A stretch of 38,254 nt of DNA from Candidatus Saccharimonadota bacterium (lineage in GTDB: Bacteria > Patescibacteriota > Saccharimonadia > Saccharimonadales > Saccharimonadaceae): NCBI GenBank assembly GCA_027492735.1, contig JAPUEE010000024.1, forward strand, positions 1 to 38,254, read 5' to 3'. Position 1 is the first letter of the stretch. Every line of letters begins with the position of its first letter. A program made the position numbers and the translations under genes. This document shows positions 6,126 to 14,304 of this stretch, piece by piece. Below the pieces are notes generated by a model, which saw only the letters and a list, made by a program, of their open reading frames with translations, was not told the origin of the DNA and did not search any database.

Positions 6126-6699
6126 TGCTAGTTGAATCCTTGGCTAGTATTTTGGTTAGGTTAGTTTGAAATTCGGCAAAGTTTCGATAGACAATACCTT
6201 GCATACCAACAGACTCAGCAGCTGTTATATTTCGTTCGCTATCATCCACAAATACGCACTCCTGTGGTATGACGCCTAAATGATCGACTGCCAGAAGGTA
6301 CATCTCTCGATCAGGCTTGATCATTCGTACTTTGTAGGACAATATAACGTCATCGAAATACTTGTCCATGTCCTCGGGCGAGAAAAAGCTTTCAACTAGC
6401 CCACTAGCGGCATTGCTGAGTATACCAGTTTTATATGTATGCCGAAGCTCTAGAATAAACGTCAGCAACTCCTCGTTACGGCGAGCTTTTGCGTGTGCAG
6501 CAGCAATACTAGTTCTATCACCACCGATGAGCGGCAAGATTTGATTGTCACGCTCTACATTGGTAATATTCCCGCTATCAGCTAAATCGCTAATCGATAG
6601 AAACACCTTTTTATCCTGATCCGATAGATTGCGTAACAGAGTTGTATATACCGGATCAACCAAGACACCGAAATTATCAAAGATAATAGCTCGTATCAT
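6118..6699 (-). CDS. HAD-superfamily hydrolase with atypical motif I
   Basis: The 193-residue protein from ATG 6699 begins MIRAIIFDNFGVLVD, which is HAD motif I. GILSNAAS provides the motif II region and KPDREMYLLAVDHLG plus ECVFVDDSERNITAAESVG motifs III and IV. The architecture is that of subfamily IA with a helical cap. The second Asp of the usual DxD is replaced (D-N-F), as in YihX-like and epoxide-hydrolase-type branches, so classical phosphatase activity is uncertain. I chose 6699 over an upstream in-frame start because it overlaps the dut stop as ATGA and begins right at the domain. Substrate unknown. Confidence 0.8.
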   Translation of the reverse strand: MIRAIIFDNFGVLVDPVYTTLLRNLSDQDKKVFLSISDLADSGNITNVERDNQILPLIGGDRTSIAAAHAKARRNEELLTFILELRHTYKTGILSNAASGLVESFFSPEDMDKYFDDVILSYKVRMIKPDREMYLLAVDHLGVIPQECVFVDDSERNITAAESVGMQGIVYRNFAEFQTNLTKILAKDSTSNA

Positions 6700-7130
6700 A
6701 GTCCAGTGCTTCCAAAACCGCCCTGCGCCCGCTCGGTCTCCGATAGCTCTGAAACTTCTTCCCACTCAACTGTCTCATGCTTTGCGACAACACCTTGGGC
6801 GATACGCATACCTGGCTCTATAACAAAGTCAGTGGCGCCGTTATTTAATAAGCCAATCATCATTTCGCCACGATAATCAGCATCAATGGTGCCGATAGCA
6901 TTAACTGGTAAGACACGGTGCCTAAAGGCCAACCCTGATCGTGGTCGAATCTGCAGTTCATAGCCAGCAGGAATTTCTACAGCAACTCCCGTCGAAATAG
7001 TTTCGAAAGTTCCTGGTTTGATAACAACCGGGTCGATGATGGCTGCATGAAAATCAAAGCCAGCTGCAAGCGACGTCTGATACTCAGGCAATATCGCATA
7101 ATCTAACACTTTCTTTATCTTGATTTTCAT
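6696..7130 (-). CDS. dut: dUTP diphosphatase
   Basis: Hydrolyses dUTP to dUMP and PPi, keeping uracil out of DNA. All five motifs of the trimeric family are present in order: AAGFDFHAA (22-30), RPRSGLAFR, GTIDADYRGEMMIGL, GMRIAQGVV and the C-terminal GGFGSTGL, which closes over the active site. The 144 residues are the normal length. It follows ftsK with one base between stop and start, the Shine-Dalgarno-like GGGGAATGA lying inside the end of ftsK. The downstream HAD gene overlaps by 4 nt. Confidence 0.96.
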   Translation of the reverse strand: MKIKIKKVLDYAILPEYQTSLAAGFDFHAAIIDPVVIKPGTFETISTGVAVEIPAGYELQIRPRSGLAFRHRVLPVNAIGTIDADYRGEMMIGLLNNGATDFVIEPGMRIAQGVVAKHETVEWEEVSELSETERAQGGFGSTGL

Positions 7131-7131
7131 A

Positions 7132-9303
7132 TCATTCCCCTAATTCATCGAGCGAGCTAATGAGCACATCTCGTGGTCGACTGCCATCCTGCGGACCAAT
7201 AACACCGTTCTCTTCCATTTCTTCCATGATACGAGCCGCCTTGCTATAGCCAATACGGAGGCGACGCTGTAATAATGAAGTGCTAGCCTTACCTGCTTCG
7301 ATAACGACACGCACCGCATCTTTGTATTCGTCATCGCCCGATCCATCAAAGTCCATGATGACACCGCCACGATCATTAATCTGCACTTGTTGCGAAATAA
7401 TGTCGGCGTTATATTCTGGCGGACGTTGCAGACGAAGATAATCGGTGATTTTAACCACTTCTTCGTCTGATAGAAATGCTCCTTGGACACGTTTCGGCTT
7501 GGACATTGAAGGCGTGAGCAACAACATATCACCTTGGCCAAGTAGTTTTTCAGCTCCGGCTTGATCGAGAATAGTTCGCGAGTCAACTTGGCTCGCTACC
7601 GTAAAGGCAATCCTCGCTGGCACGTTGGCTTTGATGAGGCCAGTAATAACATTTACCGATGGACGTTGCGTCGCTAGCACCAGATGAATACCGACCGCAC
7701 GAGCCTTCTGGGCAATGCGGACGATGAGTGCCTCGACATCACGTTTTGCCATCATCATGAGGTCAGCCATTTCATCAACGACGATCACAATATATGGCAT
7801 AGCTTCGCCTGTTTTCTTTTGATTGTATGATTTAATATCACGCACACGCTCTTCACTCAGCAAACTATAGCGTCGCTCCATTTCTCCAACTGCCCATTTC
7901 AAAGCACCAATTGTTTTATCTGGTTCGGTAATAACTGGCGTTAGCAGATGCGGTATATCGTCATATGGTCGCATTTCAACCTGTTTTGGATCAACGAGAA
8001 TCAATTTCATATCAGCCGGTGAATTGCGATATAACAGCGAACACAACAACGAATTCAACATGACCGATTTACCTGAGCCAGTCTGACCGGCAATCACGAT
8101 ATGAGGCATTTTATTCAATTCCCCGATAACTGGGTCGCCCGAGATATCGAGACCAATCGAGAATGCCAAGGGTTCGCGACTAGATTTCCAAGCATCAGAG
8201 TTTAAGATGCCGTGGAGTCTAACATCAGCTGGCTTCATATTGGGTACTTCGATGCCCACCGATCGTTTACCTGGAATTGGCGCCTCTATACGTAGCGTCG
8301 GAGCAGCTAGGTTCAGTGCCAACGAGCTATCGAGAGCCGTAATTCGAGATAATTTAACACCACTCGGTGGTTTCAGAGTGTATTGTGTAACCTTTGGTCC
8401 GATATTAACGCCTTCCATCTCGACGTTGATATTAAATTCAGCCAGAGTATCGTGAATAATTTCAGCATTATGTTTGACATCACCAGGATCGGCTGGATTC
8501 TTCTTTTTCGAGAGTAGATCGAGCGATGGAAATTCCCAATCCGGATCCGAAGCTAGTGTTAGTGCTGTTTTTTCCTCGGGCTTTGTTTTGGCTTTTTCAG
8601 AAGATTCTAGATCATCACGTCGATTATCGAGGTCGACCGTCTCAACACCTTTATTTAGCTTTAGATTTAAGGGTTTATGCTCTATTGCTTCACTGATTTT
8701 GACGCCTTTGGCAATTTTAGCATTCTGCTCGTCGATAGCTGCATCTTCGCGACGGAAAAATGCTACAACGCGATCAAAAACAGCCTTTGGCGAAATGCTC
8801 AGAACAAATAATGACAAAACGAGAATTAATACCGACAACACTAGAGCCGCCATCGGTACATTGAGGAATCTGAGCAATGTATCAGCAATAATCCAGCCAA
8901 AGATTCCGCCGCCATTGCCAGCAAATGCTTCGGCTTGTCTCGTTGGGTCTTCGATCAATAGTTGGAACAGACCCGAGAAAAATAACAAGAATAGTGTTGT
9001 TGCTACCCAAATTGCACTCGGTAGTCGATTATCTTCATTGCGAAAAATCTGAATAGCCTGCCATAGAAATACAAAAGGCACAACAAAGGCCGTCCAACCG
9101 ATGAGCCATCGCAAACCGTTAGCAAAACTAACGGGGAAAATACCGCCAACATCGAATAATCCTATGCCAACTGTCAAAGCAACGACAATGAGAAATATTG
9201 CACCGACTTGCGACCAAAACCCACTCGGTACGCTATGTTCGAGTTTGTCGATTTTCTTGGCATTTTTGGGTGGGCGACCTGGCCCGCGCTTCTTGGCACT
9301 CAT
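7132..9303 (-). CDS. ftsK: DNA translocase FtsK/SpoIIIE
   Basis: Hexameric pump that clears chromosome DNA through the division septum. An N-terminal basic patch (KKRGPGRPPKNAKK, 4-17) with an AT-hook-like GRP core precedes about four membrane helices (about 30-175), a short acidic/charged linker, then the motor: Walker A GQTGSGKS near 406, Walker B IVIVVDEMADLM near 507. The C-terminal gamma domain with SLLQRRLRIGYSKAARIMEEM binds oriented KOPS/SRS-type sites. At 723 residues the linker is short. First gene of the ftsK-dut-HAD-mutM unit. TGC-TATAAT ends only 6 nt before its ATG, so the transcript is probably leaderless. Confidence 0.95.
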   Translation of the reverse strand: MSAKKRGPGRPPKNAKKIDKLEHSVPSGFWSQVGAIFLIVVALTVGIGLFDVGGIFPVSFANGLRWLIGWTAFVVPFVFLWQAIQIFRNEDNRLPSAIWVATTLFLLFFSGLFQLLIEDPTRQAEAFAGNGGGIFGWIIADTLLRFLNVPMAALVLSVLILVLSLFVLSISPKAVFDRVVAFFRREDAAIDEQNAKIAKGVKISEAIEHKPLNLKLNKGVETVDLDNRRDDLESSEKAKTKPEEKTALTLASDPDWEFPSLDLLSKKKNPADPGDVKHNAEIIHDTLAEFNINVEMEGVNIGPKVTQYTLKPPSGVKLSRITALDSSLALNLAAPTLRIEAPIPGKRSVGIEVPNMKPADVRLHGILNSDAWKSSREPLAFSIGLDISGDPVIGELNKMPHIVIAGQTGSGKSVMLNSLLCSLLYRNSPADMKLILVDPKQVEMRPYDDIPHLLTPVITEPDKTIGALKWAVGEMERRYSLLSEERVRDIKSYNQKKTGEAMPYIVIVVDEMADLMMMAKRDVEALIVRIAQKARAVGIHLVLATQRPSVNVITGLIKANVPARIAFTVASQVDSRTILDQAGAEKLLGQGDMLLLTPSMSKPKRVQGAFLSDEEVVKITDYLRLQRPPEYNADIISQQVQINDRGGVIMDFDGSGDDEYKDAVRVVIEAGKASTSLLQRRLRIGYSKAARIMEEMEENGVIGPQDGSRPRDVLISSLDELGE

Positions 9304-9309
9304 AGCTCA

Positions 9310-9338
9310 ATTATAGCATTGACTAGGCAAGTAGTAAA
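9310..9338 (-). promoter_or_regulatory. Promoter of ftsK, implying a leaderless mRNA
   Basis: Minus strand: TTTACT (9338-9333), 17-bp spacer, extended -10 TGC-TATAAT (9318-9310), then TGAGCT and the ATG at 9303. A start of transcription 7 nt after the -10 falls on the A of the start codon. Confidence 0.75.
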
Positions 9339-9353
9339 ACTGGTTATGTCTGA

Positions 9354-11108
9354 CTAGGCCTCGATACCTATATCTGATTTACGCAAGTCATGTAGTTTGC
9401 CAGCTGGCAACAACGTAGCGGCAATGACAGTCGCCGCCAAAGATAGTCCAAACGATATCCAAAAAACTTGCTGCAAGCTATCCGCAAAAGCCTTTGTTAC
9501 CTTGGCGTAAAACTCATCGGCTGCCTGTTTAGTCTGCTTTGAAGCTATAGTACGTTGCGGCTCAGGTAGTTTTTCTAGGGATTTCTCTATCGATTCATTA
9601 ATCTGATTTTTGATTGATGGTTCATTGAGACTGACGGCGAGGTTAGCATCAACTGCTTGTCCACCAAGAATCTGGCTAGACTGAGGCGATTTTGTGAGTT
9701 CGGTGATAAATGGCATAGTCGACACCGAACCGAGACCAACAGCCACTCCGGCTGTCAAAATACTGCCCATAACAGCCGTACCAATCGTTGACCCTAGCGA
9801 GCGGAAGAGCTGCGACGAGCTCGTAGCTGCTCCTAGTTCACTTTGTTTGAACTGATTCTGGACGGCATTATTAATAGTCGGCATACATTGCCCCATACCG
9901 AGGCCGGCAATTGCCATAGCAATAGCTTCGAACCAATAGGGCGAATCTGACGTTAAACGAGTCATCATGAACATAGATAGTGTCAAAACCGCCAAACCTA
10001 GTACCATCTGTAGTTTATAGCGGCCCGTTTTCGTCATGATAATACCACCAGTCGCCGAAGAAACCGACATAGCGATAACGAACGGCAAAAGCATTAGGCC
10101 ACTATCAGTAGCACTCGCGCCAAATACTTGCTGGTTAAATTGCGTTAAATAGAGGATGCCCGCCATAAAAGCTGCACCAAACAACCCCATAATGATCATG
10201 CTGTAACGGAACGTTGGGTTGCGGAAAAAGGTTAGTGGAATAATTGGTGACTTCGCCTTTCGCTCAGCGAAGATAAAGCCCACTAGAGAGATAGCTGATA
10301 CACCGAGCAACACTGTGCGCACAACAGTTAAACTAACGCCCGAGTCGATAATGCTTTTAAAGATCGACTCTGTATTATCAACACCGAGAATCAGTGTCGA
10401 GAGCATCAGCGTCAAAAACGCTGCGCCCAAATAATCAATGACGTGCCGTTTCTCATGCTTAATATGAGGACAGTATACCCAAATCAAGATAAAGGATAGG
10501 ATACCAATAGGTATATTGATCCAAAAATTCCACCGCCAGTCAGTAGTCAAACCAAACACGGTATGAGCATCCGTAAAGAATCCTCCGAGGAGTGGGCCAG
10601 CCACTGATGATAACGCAAAAACTGCACCGATCAATCCCTGCCAACGACCGCGCTCGCGAGGTGTAAATAGGTCTCCAATAATAGTGAAGGCATTCGCAAA
10701 AATGATACCGGCGCCTATACCCTGTAATGCTCGAAAGAGGATGAATGAAGTTATATCCTGAGCCATTCCGCTCAGTAATGAGGCGACCGTAAATATCGCA
10801 ACACCAATAATGAGCAGCTTCTTGCGACCAAACATGTCGGATAATTTGCCAGCAAGAGGCACGGCTACTGTCATAGTTAACATATACGCCGTCACAACCC
10901 AGCTAAGACTGCTGAAACTCTGGAAGTCTTCGACAATTTTGCCAAGTGCGGCTGCAATAATAGTTTGATCTAACGATACTAGGAACATTGCGCTCATAAC
11001 CGCCAGCATAACGATGACTTTTTGCCTGGTTGAGATATGATGCAGAGCTGGCTTGTGATCATGTTGATCATGAGCCGATTTTTTGACAGCTTGATTCGTA
11101 TTACTCAT
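9354..11108 (-). CDS. MFS multidrug exporter, DHA2 (EmrB/QacA) type, 14 TM
   Basis: Drug:H+ antiporter of the 14-helix family. The cytoplasmic start is followed by a first helix with SLDQTIIAAALGKIVEDF, the conserved motif of helix 1 in this family, then LAGKLSDMFGRKKLLIIG (motif A) and GIGAGIIFANAFTIIGDLFTPRERGRWQG. The central helices include GPLLGGFF (motif C-like). An external loop of about 90 residues, rich in charged helices (IKNQINESIEKSLEKLPEPQ), precedes the last helix, which is normal for EmrB-like proteins. 584 residues. The upstream region holds AGAGG and a TAGTTTA element (11147-11153) like the half-site in the marR operator; that link is weak. Confidence 0.88.
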   Translation of the reverse strand: MSNTNQAVKKSAHDQHDHKPALHHISTRQKVIVMLAVMSAMFLVSLDQTIIAAALGKIVEDFQSFSSLSWVVTAYMLTMTVAVPLAGKLSDMFGRKKLLIIGVAIFTVASLLSGMAQDITSFILFRALQGIGAGIIFANAFTIIGDLFTPRERGRWQGLIGAVFALSSVAGPLLGGFFTDAHTVFGLTTDWRWNFWINIPIGILSFILIWVYCPHIKHEKRHVIDYLGAAFLTLMLSTLILGVDNTESIFKSIIDSGVSLTVVRTVLLGVSAISLVGFIFAERKAKSPIIPLTFFRNPTFRYSMIIMGLFGAAFMAGILYLTQFNQQVFGASATDSGLMLLPFVIAMSVSSATGGIIMTKTGRYKLQMVLGLAVLTLSMFMMTRLTSDSPYWFEAIAMAIAGLGMGQCMPTINNAVQNQFKQSELGAATSSSQLFRSLGSTIGTAVMGSILTAGVAVGLGSVSTMPFITELTKSPQSSQILGGQAVDANLAVSLNEPSIKNQINESIEKSLEKLPEPQRTIASKQTKQAADEFYAKVTKAFADSLQQVFWISFGLSLAATVIAATLLPAGKLHDLRKSDIGIEA

Positions 11109-11169
11109 ATATTTAAATACCCTCTTTCTACGTGTAACAGTCTACTAGTTTACTGCGTTTTGATTATTA

Positions 11170-12939
11170 TTACCAGCCGCCACCGCCGCCACCGCCACCG
11201 CCGCCGCCAGAAAAACCACCGCCACCTGAACCACCGGAGGAAGATGAGCTGGCTCCGCTCGAGCTAATCGAGGTTGTCAAGCTATTCATAGAACTAGTAA
11301 AAGCCGCTGCGTTAAATGCCATTAGATTTGCACCACTATACCAATCTGGGGTAGTGTTGGCCGATTCGTACAGTTGACCGAGTCGCTGATTCCATTCCTT
11401 TTCCTGACCAAATAAGATGGCATACGGTAATAGTCGCTCATAAAGTTTGACCATCTGCCCTGCATCATTCGCATTCACTCCGGACTTTTCAGCTCCTTCT
11501 GGACTTTGTAGCATCTTGAGGCGCTCCTCTTCGGCAACCGAAATATACATCTTGAGACCCAGTAAGTAACGACGTAACGCCAAGCCTTCGTCCGTGAGCG
11601 GCCTAATAACGGCTCCCATAATATAGATTACCAGCGCTATTACGACCAACGATATACTTAGCAATACAATACCGAGGACTAGTGCTACATGACCTAGTTT
11701 ATATAGTTTAGATGAGACAGTTTTATCTTTGGCTTTCAGCCCGTAGGTTTTTTCTATTAATATCTGTGTCTTACTCGTGTTGTCTTGCAACCTCCTTGCG
11801 ACAGAAACACTTCTCGATAAATCTTTCGAACTCACCTCACGACCAACCTCAACAGTACCAAATAGATCCTTTAGAATCTCTTGTTCCTCTGGACGAAGCA
11901 TCTGGTCAATCGGACGAATAATTTTGAATGTGTATTCAGCAGACCTAAATGTACTCTTTGGCCTCGTTTCATAAATTGCAATGAAATGACGTACTGCGAG
12001 ATCAATCAGCTGTGCAGTAAATCCTTTGTATGAACTGATAATATCGGCAGATACGGTTACGCTAGCATTGCCGGGTGGTATATACTCTGGAATAATTGTA
12101 CCGAGCTCTTTTCGACGAGTCGAACTATTTACAAAACGAACGATCGCTATAATTAGTATTACGATAGCTATGGGTATGGTTGCTAGCTGTAACCACTGCC
12201 AGTATACGGCAAGTCTCTCAGTTAGTGACTGTTTATAAACACCAAATGTATCTTTTTGGAAGCCAACCGCAACCGTAATGTTGCCGCCAATCCCTAAATT
12301 AGTCGCTGAAGTTGTAAAGGTATTACCAGTTTGCGTCAATGTACATGTATCCGATGATTGATACCCACCCTGATAACAAGCTGCATCACCGCTCAAGGCG
12401 CTAGCTAGACTATCATCAATCTCTAGTTTGACACTGAGCGCGTTGATCGGTACTTGCCAAGCTGTACCATTTGTATCCCAATAAAATTCATCTCTATCTG
12501 TGTTGGCAAAAAATCTTGTGACATCGTGTTGTGTATAGGTAATATTGTAGGTTTGTGTCCCATAAACATATTTGTTGGCATCGCCAATACGCAACACCGT
12601 ATAATCTCCACTCTGATAGGTAGTGTAGTTCCAGCTACCGCCAAGGTTATCGGTTATAGCGATGTTGTTCAGATTAGTTGGATGGCCATCATAATTAGTT
12701 GGTATATACCGCTCGATACCATGGTTAACACTACCGATAGATGGAAATTCCGCCGTTATTGTTTCGTCAGTAACGAGAACTGATCGATTCTCGTCGTCAC
12801 GCGTTAAATGGTAGTCAATCGTATAATTAGATATGACAAAATCGTTGAGCGACTCAGCCTGTGCACTTGGAGCAGTGACTCCCGCATTAATAACGAGAGC
12901 TAGTATGGCGGCTAGAACGAGAGATGATAGACGTTTCAT
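11170..12939 (-). CDS. DUF2207 family exported membrane protein with Gly-rich tail
   Basis: A signal peptide (MKRLSSLVLAAILALVINAG, cleavage probably after SAQA) leads to an extracellular beta-rich DUF2207 domain (about 30-230; NDFVISNYTIDYHLTRDDENRS), one helix (LATIPIAIVILIIAIVRFV, near 250), a cytoplasmic winged part, two more helices (ALVLGIVLLSISLVVIALVIYIMGAVI, near 430), and a Ser/Gly-rich end with an 11-Gly run. This is the standard layout of the family, which is widespread but of unknown function. TGC-TAGAAT ends 8 nt before the ATG, with no Shine-Dalgarno, again suggesting a leaderless mRNA. Confidence 0.8.
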   Translation of the reverse strand: MKRLSSLVLAAILALVINAGVTAPSAQAESLNDFVISNYTIDYHLTRDDENRSVLVTDETITAEFPSIGSVNHGIERYIPTNYDGHPTNLNNIAITDNLGGSWNYTTYQSGDYTVLRIGDANKYVYGTQTYNITYTQHDVTRFFANTDRDEFYWDTNGTAWQVPINALSVKLEIDDSLASALSGDAACYQGGYQSSDTCTLTQTGNTFTTSATNLGIGGNITVAVGFQKDTFGVYKQSLTERLAVYWQWLQLATIPIAIVILIIAIVRFVNSSTRRKELGTIIPEYIPPGNASVTVSADIISSYKGFTAQLIDLAVRHFIAIYETRPKSTFRSAEYTFKIIRPIDQMLRPEEQEILKDLFGTVEVGREVSSKDLSRSVSVARRLQDNTSKTQILIEKTYGLKAKDKTVSSKLYKLGHVALVLGIVLLSISLVVIALVIYIMGAVIRPLTDEGLALRRYLLGLKMYISVAEEERLKMLQSPEGAEKSGVNANDAGQMVKLYERLLPYAILFGQEKEWNQRLGQLYESANTTPDWYSGANLMAFNAAAFTSSMNSLTTSISSSGASSSSSGGSGGGGFSGGGGGGGGGGGW

Positions 12940-12947
12940 ATAGGACT

Positions 12948-12956
12948 ATTCTAGCA
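12948..12956 (-). promoter_or_regulatory. Extended -10 of the DUF2207 gene
   Basis: Minus strand TGC-TAGAAT (12956-12948), 8 nt before the ATG at 12939. I see no convincing -35. The spacing leaves a leader of at most about 2 nt. Confidence 0.5.
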
Positions 12957-12990
12957 CAATCGAATGCCCCATTAGGGTTTCCTAGATAAT

Positions 12991-13515
12991 CTACAGTACG
13001 TCAAGAGCGGCGGTGATTTTGCTCGTTGCTTCGCCATCTGCAATTACTGACCCATCAGGCTGGAGGTCTTTCATAAAGTAAAGCTCTGCAGAAGATTTGA
13101 GGTCTAGTTTGACCACAGTGGCTAATTCACGAATAGCAGCCAGCGCTTTCGATCCACCAGACCAACCATATGATACGACAACTACTGGCTTGTCATTCCA
13201 TTCGACAAACAATGAATCAATCGCGTTCTTTTCGATTGCAGATAGATTATGATTATATTCTGGAGTAACCAGGATTACTACATCAGAGCCACTCACCGCG
13301 TCGCTCCATTTTTGTACTATCTCGTTCTCGATTTTATATTCAGGATTAGACGGTGGGTATTCATTATCAAAAAACGGTAGCTGCAGTTCAGCCAAGTCAA
13401 CCGCCTCTACCGAGATGTCTTTTCGAGTAGCTAAATCTGAATTAACTAGAGTTGTAACTTTGTCGGCTACCCGACCTTTTCGGGCGCTACCAATAACCAC
13501 TAAAACCTTTTTCAT
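12991..13515 (-). CDS. NAD(P)H-dependent FMN reductase
   Basis: Flavodoxin-fold reductase of the NADPH_dep_FMN_red family (ArsH/ChrR/YhdA type), probably acting on quinones or other electrophiles. The N-terminal MKKVLVVIGSARKGRVADKV forms the FMN phosphate loop; VVILVTPEYNHNLSAIEKNAID (about 79-100) is the diagnostic PEYN-containing segment; VVVVSYGWSGGSKALAAIREL follows. 174 residues, normal for the family. The start is supported by AAGGAGG 5 nt upstream. A 13-bp palindrome overlaps its -10 region (separate entry). Confidence 0.88.
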   Translation of the reverse strand: MKKVLVVIGSARKGRVADKVTTLVNSDLATRKDISVEAVDLAELQLPFFDNEYPPSNPEYKIENEIVQKWSDAVSGSDVVILVTPEYNHNLSAIEKNAIDSLFVEWNDKPVVVVSYGWSGGSKALAAIRELATVVKLDLKSSAELYFMKDLQPDGSVIADGEATSKITAALDVL

Positions 13516-13526
13516 TGTCCTCCTTG

Positions 13527-13542
13527 ATAATAGTTAAACTAT
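13527..13542 (-). promoter_or_regulatory. Palindrome over the -10 of the FMN reductase gene
   Basis: ATAGTT-T-AACTAT on the minus strand (13542-13530) overlaps TATTAT (13532-13527), the likely -10. Its ATAGTTTA half is shared with the palindrome in the marR promoter at 28740-28760. It may be a repressor site; AT-rich chance is the alternative. Confidence 0.4.
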
Positions 13543-13578
13543 TTCTATCCTATCACATTCACTGATGCTATGCCATAT

Positions 13579-13606
13579 AAAAAAGGCAGGAAATTCCTGC
13601 CTTTTT
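13579..13606 (-). terminator. Rho-independent terminator after hdeD, usable in both directions
   Basis: GGCAGG (13585-13590) pairs with CCTGCC (13596-13601), loop AAATT, flanked by A6 on one side and T5 on the other. It separates the HdeD-like gene from the FMN reductase gene. Confidence 0.9.
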
Positions 13607-13622
13607 GCTATTCGGATAACTA

Positions 13623-14180
13623 CTACTCGATACTGCGAACACGAAATGCTAGCCCGATATTGAGAGCACCGCTGAGCAGCATGTAGAAGCCAAGCGCCCA
13701 TACGAAAACTAATCCAGATGCTACCGGATGAGCCAGTACTGCAATACCGGCGGCTACACCAACTAGTCCCATGAGTATATAGAACCATCGGTTGACCTTC
13801 ACCTCAGAATCCGTGGCAAACAAGCCGACCAAGAAGTCCACAACACCACGTGCAACTAACGTAAAACCGACTGTCAAAATAATAACAGCCGCCGATACGG
13901 CAGGATTGCGCAGCAAAAAGATACCGAGACCCAATGCTGCTAGGCTAAAGATCGATTCAACCCACCACAAATTTGAACGCCCAATACCCAAGAAACTGTG
14001 GACCAAGCTAACCAATCCCCAGACCAAAACGAATACACCGAATAGTTTAATAAAGACCGCGGCGGTTAAACCTGGCCAAAATAGCGCAGCTATGCCAAAT
14101 AGAGCTGCTATTACACCTTCTACCACTAGCACTCCGGCTAGCATATCACGCGCTTTATTTTCCAACTCACGTTTTGCCAT
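13623..14180 (-). CDS. HdeD/DUF308 family membrane protein
   Basis: Six hydrophobic helices in three pairs, each with the internal-repeat pattern of HdeD proteins (LLRNPAVSAAVIILTVGFTLVARGVVDFL; VLAHPVASGLVFVWALGFYMLLSGALNIGLAF). 185 residues is the normal length. In E. coli HdeD is linked to acid resistance at high cell density; here the role is inferred to be stress-related only by family. The start is certain: the ATG is preceded by AAGGAGGTGAT (14194-14184), complementary over 11 bases to the usual 3' end of 16S rRNA. Monocistronic, between a good promoter and a strong terminator. Confidence 0.9.
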   Translation of the reverse strand: MAKRELENKARDMLAGVLVVEGVIAALFGIAALFWPGLTAAVFIKLFGVFVLVWGLVSLVHSFLGIGRSNLWWVESIFSLAALGLGIFLLRNPAVSAAVIILTVGFTLVARGVVDFLVGLFATDSEVKVNRWFYILMGLVGVAAGIAVLAHPVASGLVFVWALGFYMLLSGALNIGLAFRVRSIE

Positions 14181-14218
14181 ACTATCACCTCCTTATTGTG
14201 ATTAATGACTGTAGCCAC

Positions 14219-14247
14219 AGTATACAACCTGATAGCAACCTTGTCTA
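14219..14247 (-). promoter_or_regulatory. Promoter of the hdeD-like gene
   Basis: Minus strand TAGACA (14247-14242), 17-bp spacer, TATACT (14224-14219); each hexamer matches 5 of 6 consensus bases. The leader of about 32 nt carries the perfect Shine-Dalgarno at 14194-14184. Confidence 0.75.
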
Positions 14248-14267
14248 TCTACTATTATCTGCTCTCG

Positions 14268-14296
14268 TTGAAATTACTGCCTTTACCGCTTATAAT
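14268..14296 (+). promoter_or_regulatory. Promoter of the trehalase gene, leaderless type
   Basis: TTGAAA, a 17-bp spacer and TATAAT (14291-14296) are followed by 8 nt (TGATAGCA) and the ATG at 14305. No Shine-Dalgarno fits in the gap, so the mRNA should begin at or within about 2 nt of the start codon. Confidence 0.7.
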
Positions 14297-14304
14297 TGAT
14301 AGCA

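Noticed and set aside
7140-7586. 148-residue minus-strand frame inside ftsK
   Set aside because: It is out of frame with the conserved motor and gamma domain, which use the main frame throughout.
8474-9052. 192-residue plus-strand open frame opposite ftsK
   Set aside because: It is antisense to the conserved ftsK coding sequence, has no family signature and no start signals; a shadow frame.
13792-14205. 137-residue plus-strand open frame opposite hdeD
   Set aside because: Composition is that of reverse-complemented membrane helices (Thr/Pro/Lys rich), no start signals; shadow of the HdeD-like gene.
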